Shown here: one piece after another, positions 1-7,398 of the stretch | Position numbering within the stretch: position 1 is the first letter of the stretch | Layout: each line of letters begins with the position of its first letter | Source: Clostridium sp. CAG:417 | GTDB lineage: Bacteria; Bacillota_I; Bacilli_A; RF39; UBA660 | Length of the DNA stretch: 64,000 nt | Direction of reading: 5' to 3' | Assembly (NCBI GenBank): GCA_000432835.1 | Contig: FR890374.1 | Coordinates: 62,001 to 126,000, forward strand | The notes under the pieces: model-generated | What the model was told of the DNA's origin: nothing | Database searches by the model: none | Seen by the model: only the letters and a program-made list of their open reading frames with translations | Program-made: the position numbers and the translations under genes

Positions 1-1
1 T

Positions 2-763
2 TGGGACAATGGGGATTTATCTCAAAAATATAAAGGTAAGATTGATGCGATATATCATCGCAGTAATAAAGGTGGGGGACAATGGGAAAATTTAAAAAAA
101 TTTAATCCAGTTTGGCAAGTTAAGTATAAAAATTTAACGTTTAATATAAAACAAATGGGCTTTAAACATACAGGATTATTTCCTGAACAGGCTTATAATT
201 GGGATATGATGATTAAAAAGATAAAAAACAGTAAAAAACCAGTTAAAGTATTAAACTTATTTGCCTATACTGGTGGAGCTAGTTGTGCTTGTCTAAGTGC
301 TGGGGCATCAGTTGTTCATGTTGATTCCTCTAAGGGAATGGTTGATTGGTGTAAAGAAAATGTCAACTCTTGTAAATTAGGTGATAAACCAATTCGATTT
401 TTGATAGATGATGTTGTCAAATTTGTAAAAAGAGAAATAAGAAGAGGCAATAAGTATGACGCTATTATAATGGATCCTCCAAGTTACGGTAGAGGAAGTA
501 ATGGTGAAGTTTGGGATATTGAAAAAGATTTAGCAGAATTAGTTTCATTATGTTGTGATATTTTAGTAGATAATCCATTGTTTTTCCTTATAAATTCATA
601 TACTACGGGATTGTCATCTACAGTTCTTGCAAATTTATTAACATTGACTGTGGATAAACATAAAAAGGGGAAGATCACTTGTGGAGAAATAGGATTACCT
701 ATAAAAAATTCAAATTTAATTTTGCCTTGTGGTATTTATGGAAGATGGGAAAGCTGTGAATAA
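2..763 (+). CDS. Class I SAM-dependent methyltransferase, RlmI/RlmK-like (COG1092 type), 5' partial
   Basis: The frame is open from base 2, so the start lies outside the window; an internal ATG at 155 is not the start, because the codons before it continue a conserved sequence (WQVKYKNLTFNIKQMGFKHTG). Motif I of the Rossmann methyltransferase fold is NLFAYTGGAS, followed by the acidic ribose-binding stretch VVHVDSS; motif IV is MDPPSYGRG, as in RlmI-like rRNA methyltransferases. The FKHTGLFPEQ block before motif I is typical of the COG1092 subfamily that lacks an N-terminal PUA domain. The likely substrate is a base in 23S rRNA, but the target cannot be read from sequence. It overlaps the start of the next gene by a few bases, which suggests translational coupling with the pseudouridine synthase. 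Confidence 0.85.
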   Translation, partial: WDNGDLSQKYKGKIDAIYHRSNKGGGQWENLKKFNPVWQVKYKNLTFNIKQMGFKHTGLFPEQAYNWDMMIKKIKNSKKPVKVLNLFAYTGGASCACLSAGASVVHVDSSKGMVDWCKENVNSCKLGDKPIRFLIDDVVKFVKREIRRGNKYDAIIMDPPSYGRGSNGEVWDIEKDLAELVSLCCDILVDNPLFFLINSYTTGLSSTVLANLLTLTVDKHKKGKITCGEIGLPIKNSNLILPCGIYGRWESCE

Positions 764-1421
764 ATTAAGAGTTTTGTATGAAGATAATCATGTGATAGTT
801 GTAGTCAAAGAAAAAAATGTTTTGAGTCAGGCTGATAATACCCATGATATAGATATGCTTACTATAATAAAGAAATATTTAAAAGAAAAATATAATAAAC
901 CTGGTAATGTTTATTTGGGACTCGTGCATAGACTTGATAGACCTGTTAGTGGGATTATGGTGTTTGCTAAAACTAGTAAAGCTGCCAGTAGACTATCTGA
1001 TCAAGTTCGAAAAAAAGAAATTAAGAAAACATATATGGCAGTGGTAAAAGGAATAATAAAAAAAGATGAGGATACGTTTGTTGATTATTTATTAAAGTTA
1101 GATAATGGTAATACCATTGTTACGACGAAAGACAAGGGAAAAGAAAGTGTTTTAACTTATAAAGTATTAAAACGTAATTATGAAAAGAATGAGACACTAG
1201 TAAGTATTGATTTAAAAACTGGTAGACATCATCAAATTAGAGTACAATTTGCAAGTAGGGGATATCCATTATGTGGTGATCAGAGATATGGAAAAAGTGA
1301 TAAGACTCAAATTGCTCTTTGTGCATATAAATTAGAGTTTATTCATCCCACGACGAAACAATTGATGAAGTTTGAAATAGAAAAACCATTGGACACATAT
1401 TGGACAGACTTTACTTTGTAA
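756..1421 (+). CDS. RluA-family pseudouridine synthase
   Basis: This protein of about 221 residues carries the RluA-family catalytic block HRLDRPVSG, with Asp61 of this start as the nucleophile, and the conserved RHHQIRVQFA motif near the C-terminus. It has no N-terminal S4 domain, unlike the RluD at 20593, so it belongs to the short RluA-like group acting on rRNA or tRNA uridines. GTG at 756 was chosen because GGAAGATGGG precedes it and the family usually starts just before the VLYEDNH block. In-frame starts at 729 (GTG) and 738 (ATG) are possible but have weak ribosome sites. It overlaps the methyltransferase stop by 8 bases, so the two form an RNA-modification pair. Confidence 0.85.
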   Translation: MNKLRVLYEDNHVIVVVKEKNVLSQADNTHDIDMLTIIKKYLKEKYNKPGNVYLGLVHRLDRPVSGIMVFAKTSKAASRLSDQVRKKEIKKTYMAVVKGIIKKDEDTFVDYLLKLDNGNTIVTTKDKGKESVLTYKVLKRNYEKNETLVSIDLKTGRHHQIRVQFASRGYPLCGDQRYGKSDKTQIALCAYKLEFIHPTTKQLMKFEIEKPLDTYWTDFTL

Positions 1422-1446
1422 ACAAATTGTCAACTTAAAGAATTAG

Positions 1447-1475
1447 TTGCATTTGAAAAGTTTTTTTGTTATGAT
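1447..1475 (+). promoter_or_regulatory. Sigma-A-type promoter for the Pro/Val-rich membrane protein
   Basis: TTGCAT (1447-1452), a 17-nt spacer and TATGAT (1470-1475) lie about 36 bases before the start at 1512, in the only non-coding gap between the pseudouridine synthase and this gene. Confidence 0.7.
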
Positions 1476-1511
1476 GTTAATAGAATAAAAATAGAGGGAG
1501 ATTGATTTAGT

Positions 1512-2651
1512 ATGAATTTTGATTTAAGCTGGTTTAAGACAGTACCAGGTTTACTTATTACTTGTGGTGTTGTTTTATTAATAATAGCTTTAATAATATT
1601 TATTGTTACTTCTAAAAATAATAAAAATGTAAAGAAGGAAGCTCAAAATAATAATCCAAAGGGAGAGGATACTACTCCTAAAGATAATGTTCAGCCTGTT
1701 TCTGATAGTGTTTCTAGTGAAACAGTTGTAGCAGTTAATACGGATGCTGGTTCTAAGACATCTGTAGAAACTCCTATGCAAAATGCTACTCCGGTTACTG
1801 AAAATGTTGGAATAGAATCTCTTCAAAATATGCAACCTACACAGACAGTTAATCCAACTCCTATTGAAGTTGAGACTGTAAGTAGTGCTCCAGTAGTTGA
1901 AGATACTCCAGCTCTATCTAGTCCTGTAGTAAATAATACTACTGTTGATGCTTATCAAGCAATGGCTAATAGTGCTGCTATTTTAAATGATAATTATGTT
2001 CAAGAACCAGTAGCTCCTGTTAGTCAAAGTGTAGAACCAATTGAAGTAGCTCCTGAAGTTACTCCAGTAATGAATAGTGTAACTGCTCCAGCAACTCCAG
2101 TTGAAGTTGCTCCAATTCTTGATACTCCAGTAGTTCAACCAGAAGTTTCTTCTCCAATTAATCCTGAAGTTATTTCTCCAAGTGTTGATGCTATTCCAAC
2201 TCCAGTTGCTCCTACTGTTTCTAGTGTAAGCAATGAACAACATGCTATATATGGAGGAGTTAGTCAAATTTTACCTAATGATATGTCAATCAATACTGGC
2301 TCTAGTAATCATCAAATTTATGGTGGGGCTAATCCTTTAGAGAATACGCAATCATTACCAATTATGGGTAATACACAACCTGAAATGTCTACTGCACCAG
2401 TATCAGTTGCTCCTGAAGTAGCTCCAGTTGTTCCAGATATTCCTAGTGTAAATGCTACACCAATAATTCCAAATGTATCAGTAACACCAGTGGAGGAAAA
2501 TATAGTTATTCCAACACCTGAAGTTTCAACACCAGTTGTTCCAAGTGGATTAGAGCAACAAAATCAAGTACCTATAGTTCCTACTGGTATACCATCAGTA
2601 CAAGTTACAGCAACGGCGCCTATAATGCCAGCTGATAATCAACAATTATAA
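1512..2651 (+). CDS. Membrane-anchored Pro/Val/Thr-rich low-complexity protein
   Basis: A single transmembrane segment at about residues 12-34 is followed by a short Lys/Asn stretch and then more than 300 residues rich in Pro, Val, Thr and Ser, with degenerate repeats of the type TPVEVAP and PVVQPEVSSP. Two copies of an IYGG motif (HAIYGG, HQIYGG) interrupt the low-complexity region at about residues 244 and 268; these are the only ordered-looking elements and may be short docking motifs. The ribosome site AGAGGGAG sits 11 nt before the ATG. No enzyme domain is visible. Such tails usually act as flexible spacers, either across the cell wall or, if the orientation is N-out, in the cytoplasm. 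The function is unknown. Confidence 0.7.
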   Translation: MNFDLSWFKTVPGLLITCGVVLLIIALIIFIVTSKNNKNVKKEAQNNNPKGEDTTPKDNVQPVSDSVSSETVVAVNTDAGSKTSVETPMQNATPVTENVGIESLQNMQPTQTVNPTPIEVETVSSAPVVEDTPALSSPVVNNTTVDAYQAMANSAAILNDNYVQEPVAPVSQSVEPIEVAPEVTPVMNSVTAPATPVEVAPILDTPVVQPEVSSPINPEVISPSVDAIPTPVAPTVSSVSNEQHAIYGGVSQILPNDMSINTGSSNHQIYGGANPLENTQSLPIMGNTQPEMSTAPVSVAPEVAPVVPDIPSVNATPIIPNVSVTPVEENIVIPTPEVSTPVVPSGLEQQNQVPIVPTGIPSVQVTATAPIMPADNQQL

Positions 2652-2682
2652 TAAAAAAATAGAAGCTCTAGTGGGCTTCTAT
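2652..2682 (-). terminator. Intrinsic terminator of spoVS
   Basis: Read on the - strand, ATAGAAGC pairs with GCTTCTAT (2659-2666 with 2675-2682), and a run of seven T follows (2658-2652). The left arm overlaps the spoVS stop codon. Read on the + strand, the T-tract is weak, so it may only partly stop transcription from the gene ending at 2651. Confidence 0.8.
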
Positions 2683-2928
2683 TATTAGTTTAATGGCAGT
2701 TCTTTCTTCACCATCAATTGTAATATCCGCAAAAGCTGGAATACAAACCAAATTCTTTCCAGATGGGGCCATAAAACCTCTGGCTATAGCGACAGCTTTA
2801 ATTGCTTGATTTAGCGCTCCTGCTCCTACTGCTTGTATTTCAACATTTCCTTTTTCACGAAATACATTGGCTAGTGCCCCAGCAACACTACTAGGGTTTG
2901 ATTTTGATGAAACTTTAAGTGTTTCCAT
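2668..2928 (-). CDS. spoVS: Stage V sporulation protein S (SpoVS)
   Basis: The 86-residue protein matches the SpoVS family along its whole length: METLKVSSKSNPSSVAGALA at the N-terminus, then GAGALNQAIKAVAIARGF, CIPAF and DGEERTAIKLI. SpoVS is an Alba-like small protein needed for late sporulation stages in Bacillus, but it is also kept in many non-sporulating bacteria, so its presence alone does not prove sporulation. The start at 2928 gives the invariant METL N-terminus; an in-frame ATG at 2940 directly abuts the AGAAAGGA ribosome site and is less likely. It is the only gene on the - strand here and is divergent from the T-box/serS unit. Confidence 0.93.
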   Translation of the reverse strand: METLKVSSKSNPSSVAGALANVFREKGNVEIQAVGAGALNQAIKAVAIARGFMAPSGKNLVCIPAFADITIDGEERTAIKLIIEAH

Positions 2929-3003
2929 TATTTTAATCATTCCTTTCTATAGTAAAATATATGAATAGTGATTTTAAAAATTCTTAAATATTTAGAAAAT
3001 CTA

Positions 3004-3032
3004 TTGCAATATTTATTAAAAAAACGTATAAT
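3004..3032 (+). promoter_or_regulatory. Sigma-A-type promoter of the T-box/serS transcript
   Basis: TTGCAA (3004-3009), a 17-nt spacer and a perfect TATAAT (3027-3032) lie directly upstream of the T-box leader, which would start near 3039. Confidence 0.85.
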
Positions 3033-3039
3033 TGAGGCA

Positions 3040-3229
3040 AATCAATGATTAGAGACAATAATAAGAATATTTAACTTTAGAGAGGTTATGTTTGGTGAAA
3101 ATAACTGTTAAATACTTATTTATCTACTCTATAAGATGAAGTTTTAACTTCCGGGGAACCGTTATCTAAGAAAGTCAAATTAAAAGGATGGTACCGTGCT
3201 TTAGCACTCCTTGTACTGTTCTTTTTTTT
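3040..3229 (+). promoter_or_regulatory. T-box riboswitch (tRNA-Ser type) upstream of serS
   Basis: The leader contains the T-box core AAGGATGGTACCGTG at 3184-3198, which pairs with the uncharged tRNA acceptor end in the antiterminator. The competing terminator hairpin is AAGGA..GTGC-TTTA-GCAC..TCCTT followed by a run of T at about 3221-3229. Stem I features are visible upstream: an AGAGAGG bulge (about 3080) and a GGTGAAA distal loop (about 3093). A TCT followed by A at 3123-3125 is the best candidate serine specifier codon; this assignment is an inference from position and the downstream gene. Uncharged serine tRNA should allow readthrough into serS. Confidence 0.9.
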
Positions 3230-3252
3230 GTAAAAATAAAGGAGAGATGAAT

Positions 3253-4545
3253 ATGATAGACATAAAGTTAGTAAGAGAAAATCCTGAAATGGTTAAAGAA
3301 AATATTAAGAAAAAGTTTCAAGATCAAAAATTAGTATTAGTTGATGAAGTAATAGATCTTGATCAAAAAGTGAGAGATTTAAAGAAAAATGGAGATGCTT
3401 TACGTAGTAAACGTAATTCAATTAGTAATGAAATTGGACAACTTATGCGAGATAAGAAAGTTGATGAAGCTAATGACAAAAAAGAAGAAGTTAAAAATAT
3501 TAATGAACAATTAGTTTCAATGGAAGAAGAAGAGCAAAAACTTAATCAACAAATAAGAGAAATTATGATGAAGATTCCTAATATTATGGATCCAAGTGTA
3601 CCTATTGGAAAGGATGATTCTTGTAATGTAGAAAATGAAAAATTTGGTGATCCAGTAGTACCAGAATATGAAATTCCTTATCATGCTGATATTTGTGAAA
3701 AATTATTAGGTTTAGACAAAGAAAGTGCAGGAAGAACAAGTGGTAATGGTTTTTATTATTTAATGGGTGATGTTGCTAGACTTCATTCTGCTATGCTTTC
3801 ATATGCAAGAGATTTTATGATTAATAAGGGATTTACTTATTGTGTACCTCCATTTATGATTAGAAGTGATGTAGTTGATGGTGTTATGTCTTTTGAAGAA
3901 ATGGATGCTATGATGTATAAGATTGAAGGAGAAGATCTTTATTTAATTGGTACTAGTGAACATTCAATGATTGGTAAATTTAAAGGCCAACTATTAAAAG
4001 AAGAAGAATTACCACTTACTTTAACTTCTTATTCTCCATGTTTTAGAAAAGAAGTTGGAGCACATGGTATCGAGGAAAGAGGACTTTATAGAGTTCATCA
4101 ATTTGAAAAACAAGAAATGGTTGTTTTATGTAAAAAAGAGGATGGAATGGATTGGTACAATAAAATGTGGCAATATACTGTAGAATTCTTTAGAAGTTTG
4201 GATGTCCCTGTTAGAACATTAGAATGTTGTAGTGGTGATCTTGCTGATTTAAAAGTTAAGTCTTGTGATGTTGAAGCTTGGAGTCCTAGACAAAAGAAAT
4301 ACTTTGAGGTTGGAAGTTGCTCTATTTTAGGAGATGCTCAATCAAGAAGATTAGGTATTAGAGCAAAAGGTAAGGAAGGAAACTATTTAGTTACAACTCT
4401 TAATAATACAGTTCTTGCAACACCTCGTGGTATGATAGCTGTTCTTGAAAATAATTATCAGGCAGATGGTAGTGTTAAAATTCCTAAGGCATTACAACCT
4501 TATATGGGTGGTAAAGAAATTATTAGTCCTAAAAAAGATAAATAA
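3253..4545 (+). CDS. serS: Serine--tRNA ligase
   Basis: This is a class II aminoacyl-tRNA synthetase of 430 residues, the usual SerRS length. The N-terminal arm (about 1-110) begins MIDIKLVRENPEMVKENIKK and is the tRNA-binding coiled coil. The catalytic core has motif 2 as CFRKEVGAHGIEERG and motif 3 near TLNNTVLATPRGMIAVLENN. Motif 2 and the segment ECCSGDLADLKVKS follow the variant seen in a subset of clostridial and archaeal-like SerRS rather than the common bacterial form with GSAGRDTRG. The start was set at 3253 because AAGGAGAG lies 6 nt upstream and the sequence matches the family N-terminus; ATG 3247 and TTG 3211 are in frame but too close to, or upstream of, the ribosome site. It is controlled by the T-box leader. 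Confidence 0.96.
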   Translation: MIDIKLVRENPEMVKENIKKKFQDQKLVLVDEVIDLDQKVRDLKKNGDALRSKRNSISNEIGQLMRDKKVDEANDKKEEVKNINEQLVSMEEEEQKLNQQIREIMMKIPNIMDPSVPIGKDDSCNVENEKFGDPVVPEYEIPYHADICEKLLGLDKESAGRTSGNGFYYLMGDVARLHSAMLSYARDFMINKGFTYCVPPFMIRSDVVDGVMSFEEMDAMMYKIEGEDLYLIGTSEHSMIGKFKGQLLKEEELPLTLTSYSPCFRKEVGAHGIEERGLYRVHQFEKQEMVVLCKKEDGMDWYNKMWQYTVEFFRSLDVPVRTLECCSGDLADLKVKSCDVEAWSPRQKKYFEVGSCSILGDAQSRRLGIRAKGKEGNYLVTTLNNTVLATPRGMIAVLENNYQADGSVKIPKALQPYMGGKEIISPKKDK

Positions 4546-4554
4546 TAAAAATAT

Positions 4555-4598
4555 AAGTAAATATTATTTTGGTTATGAAAATAGTATTTACTTTTTTT
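4555..4598 (+). terminator. Intrinsic terminator after serS
   Basis: AAGTAAATATTATTTT pairs with AAAATAGTATTTACTT across a 7-nt loop (4555-4570 with 4578-4593), followed by a T-run at 4594-4598. Confidence 0.85.
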
Positions 4599-4634
4599 AT
4601 TTCAATTATTAGTATATGATGCTTATACTTTTTC

Positions 4635-4663
4635 TTGAATAAATCTTTATTTTGTGGTATTAT
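4635..4663 (+). promoter_or_regulatory. Sigma-A-type promoter of the OB-fold membrane protein gene
   Basis: TTGAAT (4635-4640), a 17-nt spacer and TATTAT (4658-4663). The 40-base block 4624-4663 is strikingly similar to the promoter block at 38373-38412 (about 33 of 40 positions identical by eye, including an identical 14-mer TATACTTTTTCTTG). Confidence 0.75.
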
Positions 4664-4689
4664 ATAGCACATAAAAAGAGGTGAAGTAT

Positions 4690-5547
4690 GTGTTCTTTAA
4701 GAAAAACAAGAATGATTTTGAACTAAAAACAGAAGAAGATAGTTCATATTATGAATATGAAGATGATACTGACTTTTTTAGATTTGATAATGAAGAGCCT
4801 ATCAATTCTTCTTTAAAATATAAGGCAGAATCTAATATAGATAGTTTAGATAATAATAATGATAATTCAGACTATGTTTCAACAGATTTTTATAATGGTT
4901 ATGATCAAGTAGATGAAGATGACAATGCAGATGATAATGATAATAATACTACTTATACTGATGACTCTACTAAGTCTGTTGGTGGTATTATGTTAAAAGT
5001 TTTAAACTTTTTCTTAATTCTAGTTATGGCAGGTGCTTTTTTAGTTGTTTTTGATGTTGTAATGGTTACTAAATTTAATGTAGGACCTATTTTTGCTATA
5101 AAGGTGAAAACATATAATGATGGTGGAACTAAGGAATATGCTGGTATTTTTTATAAGGTGATTAAATATAAGCAGACTAATGGAAGACGTGATATGGTTT
5201 TAGGAAGTTATAAGCTTTCTTATTCTGGTGAAGTTTATAAAAAATCAGTGTTAGATCTTGCTATATTATATCGTGATGATTTTACTAATTTTTCACTTTT
5301 AGAAGGAAAATATGTTGTTGTTACGGGAAAAGTTTTAAGTGTTTCTAAAGAGAAGCAAGTTGTTAAATTAATATATGAAGATAGTGATAACAAATATCAA
5401 ACGATTGTTACATTTAAGATGGATAAAGATGCTAATTATGATGAACTTAAAAAGGGAAATACAGTAAAAATTGCTGGTGTTTTAGATGATTATAGTGATA
5501 ATAAGCAGGGAATAAATATTAATATGATAAATGGTACTAGAAAGTAG
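4690..5547 (+). CDS. Membrane protein with acidic N-terminal region and OB-fold-like extracellular domain
   Basis: The first ~95 residues are strongly acidic and Asn-rich with no predicted fold. A hydrophobic segment at about residues 101-128 is the single membrane anchor. The remainder (about 130-285) contains a YAGIFYKVIKY segment and an OB-like beta pattern (GKYVVVTGKVLSVS...VKIAGVLDDY) resembling the tRNA_anti-like OB family. GTG 4690 is preferred as the start because AGAGGTGA is 5 nt upstream; GTG 4681 lies inside that ribosome site. The gene is monocistronic between a promoter and a terminator that overlaps its stop. The function is unknown; the OB-like domain could bind glycan, nucleic acid or protein outside the cell. 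Confidence 0.7.
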   Translation: MFFKKNKNDFELKTEEDSSYYEYEDDTDFFRFDNEEPINSSLKYKAESNIDSLDNNNDNSDYVSTDFYNGYDQVDEDDNADDNDNNTTYTDDSTKSVGGIMLKVLNFFLILVMAGAFLVVFDVVMVTKFNVGPIFAIKVKTYNDGGTKEYAGIFYKVIKYKQTNGRRDMVLGSYKLSYSGEVYKKSVLDLAILYRDDFTNFSLLEGKYVVVTGKVLSVSKEKQVVKLIYEDSDNKYQTIVTFKMDKDANYDELKKGNTVKIAGVLDDYSDNKQGININMINGTRK

Positions 5548-5567
5548 ATTTCTACTTTTTTTCTTTT
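5540..5567 (+). terminator. Intrinsic terminator overlapping the stop of the OB-fold membrane protein
   Basis: GAAAGTAGA pairs with TCTACTTTT around a 2-4 nt loop, and TTTTC continues the U-tract; the left arm includes the TAG stop at 5545-5547. Confidence 0.8.
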
Positions 5568-5580
5568 AAATAAATAGAAA

Positions 5581-5609
5581 TTTACATCATTTGTTATTAG
5601 TGTTATAAT
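5581..5609 (+). promoter_or_regulatory. Promoter of the gatCAB operon
   Basis: TTTACA (5581-5586), a 17-nt spacer and TATAAT (5604-5609) preceded by TG at -14/-13 (TATTAGTGTTATAAT). The ribosome site GAGGAGG precedes gatC by 5 nt. Confidence 0.85.
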
Positions 5610-5632
5610 TAAAGCTAGTTGAGGAGGATATT

Positions 5633-5929
5633 ATGACAGATAAATTAACTAGAGAAGAAGTCGAACATGTTGCGAAGCTTGCTAGAATCAGGATTAGTGA
5701 TAGTGAGATGGAAAAGTATCAAATAGAATTAAAAAAGATTCTTGATGAAGTAGAAAAAATCAATGATGTAGTTGGATACGATGACCAATTTTTAATTGCA
5801 CCTTGGAGTGATGATAGTACCTTAAGAGAAGATGAAAGTGGAGAAATGTTAGAGGCAAAAGAGGTACTTTTAAATGTTCCTAGACATAGTGGTAATTATA
5901 TTGAGGTACCTGTTGTAATAGGAGAGTAA
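5633..5929 (+). CDS. gatC: Asp-tRNA(Asn)/Glu-tRNA(Gln) amidotransferase subunit C
   Basis: The 98 residues match GatC: LTREEVEHVAKLARIRISD at the N-terminus and the C-terminal LREDESGEML...NVPRHSGNYIEVP block. GatC wraps around the GatA/GatB interface and stabilises the heterotrimer that converts misacylated Glu-tRNA(Gln) and/or Asp-tRNA(Asn) to the correct amide form. It is the first gene of gatC-gatA-gatB, two bases before gatA, with its own promoter. Confidence 0.96.
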   Translation: MTDKLTREEVEHVAKLARIRISDSEMEKYQIELKKILDEVEKINDVVGYDDQFLIAPWSDDSTLREDESGEMLEAKEVLLNVPRHSGNYIEVPVVIGE

Positions 5930-5931
5930 AT

Positions 5932-7398
5932 ATGAGTAAATATATAGAAAAAGATATACAAGAAATTCATGAGTTATTAGTTAATAAGAAGATAAAACCT
6001 ATTGATTTAGTAGAAGATGCTATAAATACAATCAAAGAGAATAGTGATTTAAATTGTTTTATTACTCTAAATGAAGATGGAGCTAGAAAGATGGCTTTAG
6101 AACTTGAAAATATTGAAGTAGAAAAAGATAATTTATTATTTGGTATTCCTATTGCTGTAAAAGATAATATAGTTACTTGTGGACTTAGAACTACTTGTGC
6201 TTCTAAGATGTTAGATAATTTTATTCCTATTTATGATGCTACTGTTGTAGAGAAAATTAAAGCTAATCACATGATTATCATAGGAAAAACTAATATGGAT
6301 GAGTTTGCTATGGGTTCTACTAGTCGCACTAGTTATTATGGTGCTCCTCATAATCCTTGGAATAAGAATAAAATAGCAGGTGGTTCAAGTGGTGGAAGTG
6401 CATCTTGTATTAGTGCTGGATTGGTAAAATTTGCGCTTGGTAGTGATACAGGAGGAAGTATTCGTCAACCAGCTAGTTATTGTGGAATTGTAGGAATGAA
6501 GCCTACCTATGGAAGAGTGTCTCGCTTCGGTTTAGTTGCATTTGCTTCAAGCTTAGATCAGATTGGTCCAATGACTAAAAATGTATATGATAATGCACTA
6601 CTTTTAAATGCTATTGTTGGTAGAGATGAAAAGGATTTAACTTCAAGTAAGAAAGAAGCAGAAGACTTTACAAGATTAATAGGTCAGGATGTTAAAGGTA
6701 TGCGTATTGCTATACCGGATTACTTCATGAGTGATATAGTTTCTGATGAAGTTAAAAATAAGATTTTGGAGATTAAAGATTTACTTGAGAAAAATGGTGT
6801 TACAGTGTCTTTTGTTTCAGTAAAATATTTAGAAAATGCTGTTACATTATATCAAATAATAGCGATGGGTGAAGCAAGTAGTAATTTAGCTAGATTTGAT
6901 GGTATCCGATATGGTTATTCTTATGATAAACCAAAAGATATAGAGGATTTATATCTATCAACTCGTTCTTTAGGCTTTGGTGATGAAGTGAAGAGAAGAA
7001 TAATGGTTGGTTCTTATTTGTTAAGTGGAGACAATGCCAAGGCTTATTATAATAAAGCTTTATCTATTCGTGACGATATGAAAAAGGAATTCTTGAATGT
7101 TTTTAATGATTATGACTTGATAATTGGACCAACAACCACTACAACAGCATATGGCTTAGATGAAAATTTGGATGATCCATTAAAGAGCTTTATGGACGAT
7201 GTTTTGGTTATTCCTGTTAATATGGCTGGTCTTCCGGCTATCAATGTGCCAGTTGGTTTTGATAAAAGTCATATGCCTATTGGTATGCATATTATTGGTA
7301 AACATTTTGATGAGGCTACTATTTATAAATTAGCAAGCTTTGTTGAAAATAAATTAAAGCTTAACTTAACACCAGGGGAGGGACTTAACAATGAGTAA
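5932..7398 (+). CDS. gatA: Glutamyl/aspartyl-tRNA amidotransferase subunit A
   Basis: This is an amidase-signature-family subunit of 488 residues that releases ammonia from glutamine for the GatB kinase/amidotransferase site. The Ser-cisSer-Lys triad can be placed in AVKDNIV (Lys), GGSSGGSA (cis-Ser) and GSDTGGSIRQPA (nucleophile Ser); the GMKPTYGRVSR and SLDQIGPMT blocks are also intact. Its length is normal for GatA. It starts 2 bases after gatC with GGAGAG upstream and overlaps gatB by 8 bases, so the three subunits are translated together. Confidence 0.97.
   Translation: MSKYIEKDIQEIHELLVNKKIKPIDLVEDAINTIKENSDLNCFITLNEDGARKMALELENIEVEKDNLLFGIPIAVKDNIVTCGLRTTCASKMLDNFIPIYDATVVEKIKANHMIIIGKTNMDEFAMGSTSRTSYYGAPHNPWNKNKIAGGSSGGSASCISAGLVKFALGSDTGGSIRQPASYCGIVGMKPTYGRVSRFGLVAFASSLDQIGPMTKNVYDNALLLNAIVGRDEKDLTSSKKEAEDFTRLIGQDVKGMRIAIPDYFMSDIVSDEVKNKILEIKDLLEKNGVTVSFVSVKYLENAVTLYQIIAMGEASSNLARFDGIRYGYSYDKPKDIEDLYLSTRSLGFGDEVKRRIMVGSYLLSGDNAKAYYNKALSIRDDMKKEFLNVFNDYDLIIGPTTTTTAYGLDENLDDPLKSFMDDVLVIPVNMAGLPAINVPVGFDKSHMPIGMHIIGKHFDEATIYKLASFVENKLKLNLTPGEGLNNE

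Noticed and set aside
1983..2267. Open frame on the - strand inside the Pro/Val-rich gene
   Set aside because: It lies wholly within the low-complexity gene, has no ribosome site and is rich in Asn/Ser/Trp, as expected from reading Val/Pro/Thr-rich codons backwards.
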